A stretch of 64,000 nt of DNA from Psychroflexus montanilacus (GCF_020164535.1 NZ_JAIQZC010000001.1:496001-560000); one strand, 5' to 3'. Positions 8,059 through 17,374 are shown, counted from the stretch's first letter. Notes: generated by a model from the letters alone, not told the origin. Made by a program: numbers and translations.

Positions 8059-8126
8059 AGTTTTTGGGTTAAACTTTTTAATTTCTAAAACTACACAAAA
8101 CTCGCATTTCAGCATGAAAACTACTC

Positions 8127-8207
8127 ATTTTTATTAACATCGTTAAAAACCAAAAAGTCCATATCATAAACTTGAACAAAATCAGGATAATTGCTTTTCA
8201 TAGGATA
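8127..8207 (-). pseudogene. Possible gene-end remnant (26 codons)
   Basis: A short minus-strand frame, M-K-S-N-Y-P-D-F-V-Q-V-Y-D-M-D-F-L-V-F-N and on to a TAG, has protein-like composition. It lacks any N-terminal part. It lies downstream of the RusA gene and may be the tail of a lost neighbour. Support is weak. Confidence 0.25.
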
Positions 8208-8226
8208 CTGTGTTGTGAACTAGCTT

Positions 8227-8793
8227 TTATTCATCCCATTTGTATTGTAATCCTTTCCTTTTTTCGGTCAGTTTGGTAATTGCAATCAATATCCCGTTTA
8301 CTTTCATTTTGTGAATATGCTTGTCGACTATTAGTGAAGTTACTTGGCGATCATCGTCAAAAGCAATTCCATTTAGTGAGTCCAACACAGTTTTGGATAA
8401 ATTATCTACATCAACTTCAAAAAATCTTTTTTCTTTGATCGAAAAGGATAAACTGACTTGAACTTTATCAGGCATTTTAATTCTATCTTTTTCCTTAAAT
8501 CTATCGGCTGTAAGTTCTTTAATAAAATTCTTAAAGTTTTGAATTGAAGCTTTTTCTGGTTTTCTTTGATAAAATTCTTTCAAAATTGTTTCAGCTCCAT
8601 TTTCATCAATTTCGACCACATCATTCGGTTTGTAAGCATCTTGTTTTGTTGGAATTTCCATACCTTTAAAATATCCGAACAGAAAGTCAATGTTTGGATT
8701 TTGCCTAAAAGTCACAAATTTCTTTTTATCCTCTTCCATTTTTGTATGCACGGTTTTCTTGAGCTTATCGCTAACATTCTCGCATATCGACAA
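8227..8793 (-). CDS. RusA-family Holliday junction resolvase
   Basis: This 188-residue protein ends in a RusA-like domain. It contains V-D-V-D-N-L-S-K-T-V-L-D-S-L-N-G-I-A-F-D-D-D-R-Q-V, then a strand with D-K-H. The acidic residues of D-V-D-N and D-D-D are the catalytic metal ligands of RusA, which cleaves four-way junctions in prophages and mobile elements. An N-terminal extension of about 85 residues is unusual for RusA (about 120 residues) and of unknown role. The gene starts 20 bases after the XRE regulator gene ends, so they form an operon. Its presence suggests the island includes prophage-derived DNA. Confidence 0.8.
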   Translation of the reverse strand: MSICENVSDKLKKTVHTKMEEDKKKFVTFRQNPNIDFLFGYFKGMEIPTKQDAYKPNDVVEIDENGAETILKEFYQRKPEKASIQNFKNFIKELTADRFKEKDRIKMPDKVQVSLSFSIKEKRFFEVDVDNLSKTVLDSLNGIAFDDDRQVTSLIVDKHIHKMKVNGILIAITKLTEKRKGLQYKWDE

Positions 8794-8812
8794 GTAGTCA
8801 GAAAATTAGCAA

Positions 8813-9067
8813 TTATTTCTCAATTTCTTGAGTAGGAAAATCGAAATTATACAGTTCCTTTGGATGAATGCCTAAACCTTTGGCTATAGGTAAAAGTGTA
8901 GTTATTTTGGGTTCATTTTCCTCAGCGAGAACTCTATAAATTGCCTTATTCTCAATATTCCCAATTGAAGTAATAGTAGTAATATCTCGATCGCTTTTAT
9001 CAATTAGCATTCTCAAATGCTGACTAAATCTTTTTCGATATTCTTTTCTCCAATTATCCACAAGCAC
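8813..9067 (-). CDS. XRE-like helix-turn-helix regulator
   Basis: This 84-residue protein has an HTH of the lambda-repressor type. The sequence I-T-T-I-T-S-I-G-N-I-E-N-K-A-I-Y-R-V-L-A-E occupies the turn and recognition helix. It continues P-K-I-T-T-L-L-P-I-A-K-G-L-G-I-H-P-K-E-L. It has no other domain. It is the first gene of the regulator-rusA operon and likely controls it. The next 100 bases upstream are very AT-rich and hold promoters for both directions. Confidence 0.75.
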   Translation of the reverse strand: MLVDNWRKEYRKRFSQHLRMLIDKSDRDITTITSIGNIENKAIYRVLAEENEPKITTLLPIAKGLGIHPKELYNFDFPTQEIEK

Positions 9068-9146
9068 AATATCAATTCAAACATTTGAAAAAAATTGTCA
9101 AGTTTGACACTTTTTAAAATTTTTTATTATATTTACCTGATATTAA

Positions 9147-9154
9147 TATATTTG
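9147..9154 (+). promoter_or_regulatory. Bacteroidetes -7 promoter box for the susC leader
   Basis: TATATTTG matches the TAnnTTTG -7 consensus of Bacteroidota promoters. It precedes the structured leader by about 45 bases, so transcription would start near 9160. No clear -33 TTG was found at exact spacing. Confidence 0.45.
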
Positions 9155-9200
9155 CGAAACTTCTTAAAGTAAAATATTAGAAGCATTCGCTTTGAATCTC

Positions 9201-9308
9201 GACTTGAAAACTGGTAATTTTTAGACAACGAGATGATAAGCAAGGATGCTCACGACCCGGGCGTGAACATCTCACTTATCGTTGTCAGGTATACCAGTAT
9301 CCCAAGTC
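9201..9308 (+). ncRNA. Long nested hairpin in the susC leader
   Basis: Four nested complementary pairs form one long stem. GACTTG (9201-9206) pairs with CAAGTC (9303-9308). ACTGGTA (9210-9216) pairs with TACCAGT (9292-9298). GACAACGA (9224-9231) pairs with TCGTTGTC (9279-9286). GATGCTCACG (9245-9254) pairs with CGTGAACATC (9262-9271) with one mismatch. This much nested complementarity in AT-rich DNA is not expected by chance. It is probably a cis-regulatory RNA at the 5' end of the susCD mRNA. I cannot assign it to a named RNA family. Confidence 0.7.
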
Positions 9309-9770
9309 GGTAAGTTGAGTTTTCACGCCTATTTTTTTGGCCAAAATTGCAGGTATACTCTTCTTCAGTTTCAAAGTACTTTTCTAAATTTTCTAAATAA
9401 GTCTCGCAAGGTCAGGACCCCTGTTGTGGTCCTCTAAAACGAAGTCTAACCTTAAGTTCGTTGCGGGGCGAACCAAATTTTTTACAAACCCGTGGGTAGC
9501 TGTGATCAGCCCTATTATTTGTAACAGCTTTGGGTGGGACAAGCCCCTAACCCCAAAAGGGGAACACAGGGAGCTTGCTGGGAACTATGTAAAATCCATT
9601 TTCATTTCGGCGGTAGGGTGTCGAGATGCCCCCTTGTAGTGATCAATCACTCTCCTTCGGGAGTGGGGGATTTGAATTAAGCCATAATACCCTCCCCTAG
9701 GATTGCAGTCTAGCGGGGAGGGCTTGGGCTTAAGTAAAACATTGTTTCACTTAATAACTCACGTAAAATT
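9309..9770 (+). promoter_or_regulatory. Remainder of the structured susC 5' leader
   Basis: About 460 bases without a credible gene, and clearly richer in G and C than the surroundings. Several hairpins are visible. AGGACC and GGTCCT pair at 9415-9434, and AGCTGT/ACAGCT pair at about 9498-9532. CCCC-AAAA-GGGG lies near 9553-9564. CACTCTCC-TTCG-GGAGTG at 9649-9666 has a UUCG tetraloop. CCCTCCCCTAG pairs with CTAGCGGGGAGGG at 9691-9723, enclosed by TTAAGCC/GGCTTAA. The last hairpins lie just before the susC start and could control its translation or act as an attenuator. Confidence 0.55.
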
Positions 9771-12700
9771 ATGAAAAATAAGTATTCGCGCCTCAAACGG
9801 GTGGCGCTCATTTATATTGGAGGGATATTTCTCTTCCTATCGGTATCTGCACATGCAGAAACCAGAACTACTCCCCTGCCCTTTCAACAAAATGACATCA
9901 CTGGGGTAGTAGAAGATCCCAATGGACTCCCCATTCCTGGAGTTAGCGTCTCTTTAAAGAATACCATAACAGGCACTGTCACCAACCAGGATGGTGAATA
10001 TAGCATCACAGCGCCATCTGATGGCACCTTGGTGTTTTCCTATGTGGGCTTTAAAAGCCTGGAACAGGACATTAACGGCCAACGAGAAATCAACATACAG
10101 CTCGAAGAAGATGTTGCTGCCCTTGATGAAGTCAAAATCAATGCAGGCTATTATAACACCACCAAGCGTAACAGTACGGGAAATATTTCAAGAGTTACCG
10201 CAGAGGACATAGAATTGCAGCCCGTGGTAAGTCCTATCCAGGCTTTGGCTGGCAGAATGGCTGGGGTGTCTGTAGTACAAAATACGGGGATTCCTGGCAC
10301 AGCGCCCCAAATTCAGATTCGTGGGCAAAGCAGTCTACGCACTGGTTTCGAGAACAACGGAAATTTACCGCTCTACATTATAGACGGGGTGCCTGTAGAC
10401 TCCAGTCCCATTAACAGTTTCAGTGGCATGACCAGCGCCGCCTCCCGTCTTGATCCTTTAAGTACGCTAAACCTTTCTAATATACAAAGCATTGAAATTT
10501 TAAAAGATGCAGATGCAACGGCCATTTACGGTTCTAGAGGCGCTAACGGAGTCATTTTAATCACCACCAAAAACGGCGAAAATTTCAATCAAAAAACACG
10601 AGTAAGCGCCAGGATTTACTCTGGAGTAAGTCAGGTAAGCCAACGTTTGGATTTACTCAACACAGCAGATTACATCCAACTCAGAGAAGAAGCCTTTGCC
10701 AATGATGGGGCGGAGCCAACTCCTGTGAGAGCCGAAGATCTACTGCTGTGGGACAGAGAGCGCTATACCGATTGGCAAGAGAACATCTTTGGGGGCACTG
10801 CAGAAACGACAAATGCCAATGTGATGCTTTCTGGAGGTGGCAAAAACACGTCTTTCCAAATGTCCAATGGCTATTTTAAAACAGGCACTGTGTTTCCTGG
10901 AGATTTTGGCTATCAAAAATGGTCTTCTGGTCTGTCTTTAAATCATAGATCGGATGATAACAAATTCAAGGCTAGAGTATCTGTGAACTATGGGGTAGAT
11001 GTGAATAATCAGTTTAACAGTGCAAGCTTTGTGTCTAATGCTTTACTGCTTCCGCCAAATGCCCCAGCTTTGTATAATGAAGATGGCAGTTTAAACTGGG
11101 AAGATTCCACCTGGACCAATCCCCTAGCAGAGACCTTAAATCGAAGTAATGCCAAAACTCAACAACTGGTCAGTAACCTAGGCTTAAGTTATGAAGTCGT
11201 CAACGGATTATTAGTCAAAGTTAATGCAGGCTATACCGCTTTAAACAATGAAGAGCTGGTAAAGAACCCTATAGAGGCTTTAGATCCTTCGTTTAGGGAT
11301 AATGCACAAGCCAGATCCAGTCATTCCTTCACCAATCGCAATTCCTGGATCATTGAGCCCCAGATAGACTTTCAGACAACTACTGGTGATCTTAACATTG
11401 AAGCGCTTGTAGGCGCTACTTTCCAGGAACAGAGATCCAAAAACCTTAGGGCAAGTGCTGTGGGATATTCTAACGAGCAACTGGTGGGTAATCTAGCAGC
11501 AGCCGGATCTGTATTTGTCTCCAATAATCAAGAAATTCAGTATAGGTATAATGCCATATTTGCGAGGTTAGGACTAAATTTAAAAGAACGCTATCTCCTT
11601 AATTTCACAGGAAGACGAGATGGGTCCTCACGGTTTGGTCCTGGGAAACAATTTGCCAATTTTGGAGCTATTGGAGCCGCCTGGATATTTACAGAAGAAA
11701 ACCTCTTCGAAAATCTTCCCTGGCTCAGTTTTGGAAAGTTGAGAGGGAGCTATGGTATAACAGGCAACGATCAAATTCAGGATTACGGCTATTTAGCTAC
11801 CTACTCCCCTACACCTGCTCCAGGAGGCTTATTCCCTACCCAGCTGGTCAATCCAGATTACTCATGGGAAACCAATAATAAACTGGAAGCAGCTGTAGAA
11901 TTAGGATTTTTAGACGATCGCATAAGAATTCAAGCCAGTTATTTTAGAAATAGGTCATCCAATCAATTGGTAGGCTTTCCCTTACCCTCAATTTCTGGGT
12001 TTACAAGCGTACAAGCGAATTTACCAGCAACCGTTCAAAATACAGGTTTGGAGCTAGATGGATCCTTTATCAGTATTCAAACACCAAATTGGCGTTGGGA
12101 AACCAATTTCAATCTCACTCTACCAAGAAACAAACTGGTTTCCTATCCAAATATCGAGGACTCGCCTTACGCCAATATTTATGAGGTTGGTGAACCTTTA
12201 AGTATCATCAAACTTTACAGATACAATGGTGTAGATCCAGAGACAGGATTATTTGAAGTAGAGGACGTGAATGAAGATGGTTCGATCAATTTTGAAGATC
12301 AAGTCGTCAATGCAGATGTAGGACGTCAATACTTTGCTGGACTTCAAAATCAAGTCAATTATAAAAATTTGAGCCTCTCTTTTCTCTTTGAGTTTGTAGG
12401 GCAAGATGGTGTAAAATTCTTTAGGCAAGCGGCAGGTAGAATGTCTAATGTGTTTCAGAGTGATTTTGATAACCGTTGGCGTAATCCGGGGGATACTGGT
12501 GTAACTCAACGAGCCTCTCAATCCATATTTAATACGTTTACGCATTCGAATGCTTTTAGTAGCGAGTATTTAATTACTGATGCCTCTTTTGTGAGGTTAC
12601 GAACACTGGCTTTAAGCTACCAGCTTCCTGTTAAATCGAGTCTGATAAGATCATCCCGTATTATTGTTACAGGCCAAAATCTATTAACCATTAGCGATTA

Positions 12701-12785
12701 TAAGGGATTAGATCCACAATCCCCTGGTAGTGATCAACTCCCTGAGCTTGCCACGATAACAGCCGGACTAGAAATTAACTTTTAA
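9771..12785 (+). CDS. SusC/RagA-family TonB-dependent outer membrane transporter
   Basis: This 1004-residue protein has a signal peptide (about residues 1-30). A carboxypeptidase D regulatory-like domain follows at about 42-113, with I-T-G-V-V-E-D-P-N-G-L-P-I-P-G-V-S-V. The plug domain lies at about 125-270, with Q-I-R-G-Q-S-S-L and Y-I-I-D-G-V-P-V. The rest is a TonB-dependent beta barrel ending in F, as outer-membrane proteins do. SusC proteins form the import channel of a lidded complex with SusD and take energy from TonB. The downstream gene is an M16 peptidase and no glycoside hydrolase is nearby, so the substrate is more likely peptide than glycan, as for RagAB. The start fits the signal peptide and follows the long leader. 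Confidence 0.95.
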   Translation: MKNKYSRLKRVALIYIGGIFLFLSVSAHAETRTTPLPFQQNDITGVVEDPNGLPIPGVSVSLKNTITGTVTNQDGEYSITAPSDGTLVFSYVGFKSLEQDINGQREINIQLEEDVAALDEVKINAGYYNTTKRNSTGNISRVTAEDIELQPVVSPIQALAGRMAGVSVVQNTGIPGTAPQIQIRGQSSLRTGFENNGNLPLYIIDGVPVDSSPINSFSGMTSAASRLDPLSTLNLSNIQSIEILKDADATAIYGSRGANGVILITTKNGENFNQKTRVSARIYSGVSQVSQRLDLLNTADYIQLREEAFANDGAEPTPVRAEDLLLWDRERYTDWQENIFGGTAETTNANVMLSGGGKNTSFQMSNGYFKTGTVFPGDFGYQKWSSGLSLNHRSDDNKFKARVSVNYGVDVNNQFNSASFVSNALLLPPNAPALYNEDGSLNWEDSTWTNPLAETLNRSNAKTQQLVSNLGLSYEVVNGLLVKVNAGYTALNNEELVKNPIEALDPSFRDNAQARSSHSFTNRNSWIIEPQIDFQTTTGDLNIEALVGATFQEQRSKNLRASAVGYSNEQLVGNLAAAGSVFVSNNQEIQYRYNAIFARLGLNLKERYLLNFTGRRDGSSRFGPGKQFANFGAIGAAWIFTEENLFENLPWLSFGKLRGSYGITGNDQIQDYGYLATYSPTPAPGGLFPTQLVNPDYSWETNNKLEAAVELGFLDDRIRIQASYFRNRSSNQLVGFPLPSISGFTSVQANLPATVQNTGLELDGSFISIQTPNWRWETNFNLTLPRNKLVSYPNIEDSPYANIYEVGEPLSIIKLYRYNGVDPETGLFEVEDVNEDGSINFEDQVVNADVGRQYFAGLQNQVNYKNLSLSFLFEFVGQDGVKFFRQAAGRMSNVFQSDFDNRWRNPGDTGVTQRASQSIFNTFTHSNAFSSEYLITDASFVRLRTLALSYQLPVKSSLIRSSRIIVTGQNLLTISDYKGLDPQSPGSDQLPELATITAGLEINF

Positions 12786-12796
12786 AAACTAAACTC

Positions 12797-14206
12797 ATGT
12801 TCAGTATAAAAATAATAGTCAGAACACTAAGCGTATTCGCTTTAGTGTTAACATTAGCGTCCTGCGAGTCCTTTGTGGATATAGAAGTCCCTAATGATCG
12901 CATCACAGGAGAAACCGTATTCACCGATGACAGGTCGGCCTTAAGCGCTCTAGATGGGCTGTATAGTCAGCTTTTCAATACCGCTTTCGCCGCTGGAGGA
13001 AATAGATCGGTCACCTTTCTATCAGGCCTTTCTGCAGATAATTTTGAAGTGACCACACCTATTCCAGAAGTCTTAGAATTTTCAGAAAATGAGATATTCC
13101 CTCCAAATGATTACAATCTAAGTCTATGGTCTGGAGCCTATAGTAGCATTTATATGGCAAATGCTTTAATAGAAGGTGCTGAAAATACAAGTCAGATCGA
13201 TGATGCAATCAGGGATAGACTTATAGGTGAAGCTAAATTCATCAGGGGCTTCACTTACTTTTACTTAGTCAACCTGTACAACAGAGTTCCTCTGGTTTTA
13301 GGAACAGATTATCAAATCAATGCACAACTCCCCAATGTATCTCCAGAAGAAACCTATGCGCAAATCCTAGTCGATCTCAATGAAGCCCTCGAATTAACTG
13401 ATGAAACCTATCCAGAAGATTCTAGGGTTTATATCAATGCTAGTGTCGTTAGAGCTTTGCTAGCTAGAGTTCATTTATTCTTAGGGGACTGGACACTGGC
13501 AGAAAATTTTAGTTCTGAAGTGATTTCGTCATCAAATCTCTATGAGTTGAATCAAAATTTAGATAATGTATTTCTCAAAAACAGTTCTGAAGCCCTTTGG
13601 CAAATTTCTCCCGAAGGCTGGGGAGGAACATTTCAACATACCCGAGAGGGCAATTTGTTTGTACGTATATCTGCATTTAATAGCCCCGTAAAACTTTCTG
13701 ATGATTTCATGGAGATCTGGGAGGCTAATGACCTCAGGTTCATGAGTTGGATAGGTTTATTTAGCGATGATACAGGAGACTTTAATTACCCTTTCAAGTA
13801 CAAAATTCAATTTGATAATTCAGGTGGAGAACTAACAGAATACTCAACTGTAATGAGGTTTGCAGAACAATATTTAATTCGCGCGGAGGCAAGAGCTAGA
13901 CTAGGAAATGTTTCAGGAGCCATAGACGATGTAGACCAAATAAGAAGCAGAGCCAATGTTGCTTTAGTCTCTGATTCTAATCCAGGCATATCTGCAAATA
14001 ACTTAATAGATCTGATTCTCATTGAAAAACGAAAAGAATTTTTTGCTGAATGGGGACATCGGTGGCTAGACCTTAAGCGCACAGCTAGAGCTAACGAGGT
14101 TTTAAGTCCTAAAAAACCACAATGGAACAATACGGATAGTTTCTATCCTATTCCTGAAGACGAACGCATGAAAAACCCAAATCTAGAACAAAATGAAGGT
14201 TATTAA
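12797..14206 (+). CDS. SusD/RagB-family surface lipoprotein
   Basis: This 469-residue protein starts with a lipoprotein signal ending L-A-S-C-E-S near residues 20-24. SusD-like TPR repeats and the SusD C-terminal region follow. L-I-R-A-E-A-R-A-R-L-G is near residues 360-370, and E-K-R-K-E-F-F-A-E-W-G-H-R-W-L-D-L-K-R is near 410-430. It caps the SusC channel and binds the substrate outside the cell. The gene starts 11 bases after susC ends and overlaps the peptidase start by 14 bases, so susC, susD and the peptidase are one operon. It is intact and of normal length. Confidence 0.95.
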   Translation: MFSIKIIVRTLSVFALVLTLASCESFVDIEVPNDRITGETVFTDDRSALSALDGLYSQLFNTAFAAGGNRSVTFLSGLSADNFEVTTPIPEVLEFSENEIFPPNDYNLSLWSGAYSSIYMANALIEGAENTSQIDDAIRDRLIGEAKFIRGFTYFYLVNLYNRVPLVLGTDYQINAQLPNVSPEETYAQILVDLNEALELTDETYPEDSRVYINASVVRALLARVHLFLGDWTLAENFSSEVISSSNLYELNQNLDNVFLKNSSEALWQISPEGWGGTFQHTREGNLFVRISAFNSPVKLSDDFMEIWEANDLRFMSWIGLFSDDTGDFNYPFKYKIQFDNSGGELTEYSTVMRFAEQYLIRAEARARLGNVSGAIDDVDQIRSRANVALVSDSNPGISANNLIDLILIEKRKEFFAEWGHRWLDLKRTARANEVLSPKKPQWNNTDSFYPIPEDERMKNPNLEQNEGY

Positions 14207-16970
14207 ACACAACAATAAATTGATGAAATTAGTAGTAATATTATGCTTTACTTTAAAATTCAGTCTGAGTTGTGGTCAAGCCGATGCAACTGTTATTGTA
14301 GATACTTTAGATAATGGGTTTACCTATTATCTAAAGCCTATGGATAAGGCTAATGGTAAAATCTACATGGACTTGGTTATACGGTCTGGAAGTAATCAAC
14401 AAAAAAAGGATCAATTTAACTTTGCACATTTTATAGAGCATCTCCCCTTTACAGCGTTTCGTTCTAAAGCTAAAAAGGAAAATAAAAAGTTGGAAGAAGC
14501 CATAAGATCTCAATCTTTTACTCTCAATGGAATAACTCTTTATGATCAGACGGGTTACTCTTTTCATTTTCCAGCTTCCAATGCTTTTTTACAGGATCAA
14601 GGTCTTAGTTTCTTAGCAAAGACTTTATTCGGGGAAATGTTCCCGACTAAAGAAAATTTTGAAGCAGAGAAAGGAGCAATGTATCAAGAAATTGCAAGTG
14701 CTCATTTAGGAGATAGGCTCTCCAAAGATGATATATTTCGTAGTCAGTTCAATGAATGCGCGTCTGAAGTTGTATTTCCTGATTCATTTTGGAACCATAC
14801 TCAAAATTATAAGATATCAGACGCTAAAGACTTTATAAAAAAATGGTATCGCCCAGAATTAAGCTCTTTAGTGGTCGTTGGTGAAATAGAGGATGTCGAT
14901 CAAATCAGAGCTGAAATTCAGAAAAAATTTACATCACCAGGTAAATCTTTACCCATTCAGCAGAAACCTTGTAAAAAGTCACTCTCTACGGGTTCTCCAA
15001 AATTCACGGTCATTGATCATCAGATGAAAGGTTCAGATTTTGGATCTGAAGTGAATATACATCTATTTAAAAAAGAGAAACATTTAAAATCTAAATTTTC
15101 TGAAAATCAATGGAATTACTTGAAGCCTCTATTAAGTCATAGAATAAGTATGTTCCTTTTGAAAAGGGATGAATATTATAATTCACCAACCAAAACAGCA
15201 GTGAATTGGACTTTTGATTTTCCCGTATTAGATATAACTATAAACACCAAACTTGGTAGAGAGAAGGAATCCATAGAACGAACCTTTAAAAACTTAGACT
15301 TACTTTACTATAAAGGTATTTCAAAAGAGACTTGGACTTCTATCTATAATGAAGGGCTCGAAACCTTAGATCTTTCAAAAACTAAATCAGCCAACGAATG
15401 GCTTAAGGTTCTCAAAAATCAGAGTCTAGGAAAAAAACCTTTAACTATAAAAGAAAAAAAAGAACTTTTAGAGTGGTGGCAAGGATTTACAATAGAGGAT
15501 TTCAATACAGCCTTAAGAACATTACTAGATCAGAACACCAAAGATTTTGTAGTCCTTGCACCCTTCTCTTCTGACTTTGATGAAGCCTACTGGAAAGAAA
15601 ACACAAAAGCATGGCTAACGCAATACGATCCGAATTTTCTTGCCAAGGATCAAGACCATGCAAAGGCCCTTTATAAAGAACTGCCTAAAGATCCTCTTGG
15701 ATCTAGAGTATTTCAATTGACAAATGGTCAAAAGGTTATTATTAATGAAATAACAAAAGAAGATCATGGAAATAAGTTTTTAGATTTTCATGCGTTTCAA
15801 AATTTTGGAGCTAAACACTTCAATTCTGAAAATTACTATACAGCTATGCTTGCACCAGAAGTAATTCAAAATGCCGGTGTTGGTCAATTGAATAAGTACG
15901 AATTGAAAGAGGTCATGACTATAAATTCCATTCAAAAGATAGCTCCTTATGTCACGGACACCGAAAGCGGTATTGAAGGAAAATTGAATGGGCATGGCCT
16001 AACTATATTCTTTGATCTACTTCAGGATTACATAGACTCACCAAGAAAGGATAGTTTAGCCTTTATAGATTGGCAACATATCCAGTGGAGAAGATATTTG
16101 AGCCCTGGCATAAGCAGGATTTTTCCTGACACCAAAGCTGAAGTCGATCAGAGGATCGGGTTATCGAGAAGTGAGCTTGGAATATCAGAACAATACAAAG
16201 CATCCAAAAAATTGTCTATGAATGATGTTTATAAAACATATGACCTCATTTTTGGCAGTCAACAAGATTTTACAATTGCAATAAGCACTAATTATAAGGC
16301 AGAACAACTTCTTCCATTAATTACAAAACTCTTTGATGGAACTTTGAAAAAAGATGCGGTTCCGGAAAGGTTTAATTCAAAAGATACTTCAGCGCAAAAA
16401 CATCAAACTAAAGTTATTCCTGTATCATCTATTCCCAAGGCTAATGCTATGCTAGCTTTAAAATATTTAAAAAAAGTTGATGCATCAGATTGGAAAACCC
16501 AACTTAAAAGCTACATTTTAGAAAAATCCTTAAGTAACAGAATATCACCTATTAGATATTTCGAAAACAAAGCTTTGTATTTCTGGAAAGTCACCTATTA
16601 CTACCATAAAGAGTCTGAACAGGCTGACATTTCACTTTACTTTCCAACTTTAGAAGAGCAAGTTGAAGAGATCACTAAAGAAATAAAGAAAATTACAAGA
16701 GAATTAAAAAGAAGAACAATAAGCCAGGAAGAGTTAGACGAAATTAAAAACAAGGTTCCAAAAACTAAGTTTGGAATCGACTGGGAGAGTAATTCATCGT
16801 TAACAACGAAAGTGCTTTACAACTATCATAATTTTAATTTACTAACACCCCAGAAAAAGGAATTTGAAGACTATCTAGAATCTATAAGCCCTAAAGATAT
16901 TAAGGCAACGGCTAAAGAATTTTTTAAAGATGCTAACAAACGTAAGTTTATTGCGTTACCATCAACATAG
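14193..16970 (+). CDS. M16-family zinc metallopeptidase (insulinase/pitrilysin type)
   Basis: This 925-residue protein has the inverted zinc motif H-F-I-E-H at residues 79-83, with the third ligand in E-A-E-K-G near 157-159. That is the H-x-x-E-H-(x)74-76-E layout of M16 peptidases. N- and C-terminal halves are both present, the second inactive as usual. A hydrophobic start and S-L-S-C-G suggest export, perhaps as a lipoprotein. The ATG at 14193 overlaps susD; another at 14223 gives a tidier signal peptide and may be the true start. It likely degrades peptides imported by the upstream SusCD pair in the periplasm. A bidirectional terminator follows directly. Confidence 0.9.
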   Translation: MKVIKHNNKLMKLVVILCFTLKFSLSCGQADATVIVDTLDNGFTYYLKPMDKANGKIYMDLVIRSGSNQQKKDQFNFAHFIEHLPFTAFRSKAKKENKKLEEAIRSQSFTLNGITLYDQTGYSFHFPASNAFLQDQGLSFLAKTLFGEMFPTKENFEAEKGAMYQEIASAHLGDRLSKDDIFRSQFNECASEVVFPDSFWNHTQNYKISDAKDFIKKWYRPELSSLVVVGEIEDVDQIRAEIQKKFTSPGKSLPIQQKPCKKSLSTGSPKFTVIDHQMKGSDFGSEVNIHLFKKEKHLKSKFSENQWNYLKPLLSHRISMFLLKRDEYYNSPTKTAVNWTFDFPVLDITINTKLGREKESIERTFKNLDLLYYKGISKETWTSIYNEGLETLDLSKTKSANEWLKVLKNQSLGKKPLTIKEKKELLEWWQGFTIEDFNTALRTLLDQNTKDFVVLAPFSSDFDEAYWKENTKAWLTQYDPNFLAKDQDHAKALYKELPKDPLGSRVFQLTNGQKVIINEITKEDHGNKFLDFHAFQNFGAKHFNSENYYTAMLAPEVIQNAGVGQLNKYELKEVMTINSIQKIAPYVTDTESGIEGKLNGHGLTIFFDLLQDYIDSPRKDSLAFIDWQHIQWRRYLSPGISRIFPDTKAEVDQRIGLSRSELGISEQYKASKKLSMNDVYKTYDLIFGSQQDFTIAISTNYKAEQLLPLITKLFDGTLKKDAVPERFNSKDTSAQKHQTKVIPVSSIPKANAMLALKYLKKVDASDWKTQLKSYILEKSLSNRISPIRYFENKALYFWKVTYYYHKESEQADISLYFPTLEEQVEEITKEIKKITRELKRRTISQEELDEIKNKVPKTKFGIDWESNSSLTTKVLYNYHNFNLLTPQKKEFEDYLESISPKDIKATAKEFFKDANKRKFIALPST

Positions 16971-16982
16971 ATCAATTAAAAA

Positions 16983-17002
16983 AGCCCCGACGACTCGGGG
17001 CT
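16983..17002. terminator. Bidirectional terminator
   Basis: AGCCCCGACGACTCGGGGCT is a GC-rich hairpin flanked by A-run on the left and T-rich bases on the right. It lies between the convergent M16 and DUF6520 genes and can end both transcripts. Confidence 0.9.
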
Positions 17003-17011
17003 TCACTTAAC

Positions 17012-17302
17012 CTACTGTGGCATTCCAGGAACAACGTAAGGATTGTTTATAGGTGACCGTTTTAAAGTCTGTAAACTTTGATCGGTATAAACTTCGAAAA
17101 TTTCCTCTTGTTCATCCTCTTCAAAAATAACTTTACAGTTAAAATTTCCTTGTGGCTGACATGGATCTGAACTCAATTGAGTGGCTACGCCATTCAAATT
17201 GATCCAAGCTGAAGCTTGATCATTTGCTGTATTAGCAAATGCCATTCCTACGGCCATAACGAATGCCAACATGGGCATTAAAAATTTTGAATTTTTCATC
17301 AT
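17012..17302 (-). CDS. DUF6520-type small exported protein
   Basis: The protein has about 96 residues when started at the paired ATGs near 17302, which leaves M-K-N-S-K-F-L-M-P-M-L-A-F-V-M-A-V-G at the N-terminus, a clean signal peptide. The mature part has two cysteines in S-D-P-C-Q-P and F-N-C-K. This is the pattern of DUF6520, a Flavobacteriaceae-specific family of unknown function. The family commonly sits next to MauE-like membrane genes, as it does here. The gene is co-oriented with, and 73-79 bases downstream of, the MauE-like gene. The function is unknown, and a redox or leaderless-peptide role is only a guess. Confidence 0.75.
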   Translation of the reverse strand: MMKNSKFLMPMLAFVMAVGMAFANTANDQASAWINLNGVATQLSSDPCQPQGNFNCKVIFEEDEQEEIFEVYTDQSLQTLKRSPINNPYVVPGMPQ

Positions 17303-17374
17303 ATTAAATATTAAATTAAACAATATGCCTAGACCTTACTTTAAGGCTTTAGGCGCTCTAAGTATTGCGCAATA

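Noticed and set aside
1-9067. Classical integron with attI and IntI
   Set aside because: No tyrosine integrase gene and no canonical attC core pair were found in the window; only cassette-like logic is claimed.
9395-9440. Possible SRP RNA (GGTCAGG seen)
   Set aside because: The conserved GGAAGCAGCC part of SRP RNA is absent; the motif belongs to a small hairpin.
9424-9639. Open frame of 71 codons in the susC leader
   Set aside because: It lies across several strong hairpins, has no recognisable pattern and unusual composition; better explained as part of a structured leader.
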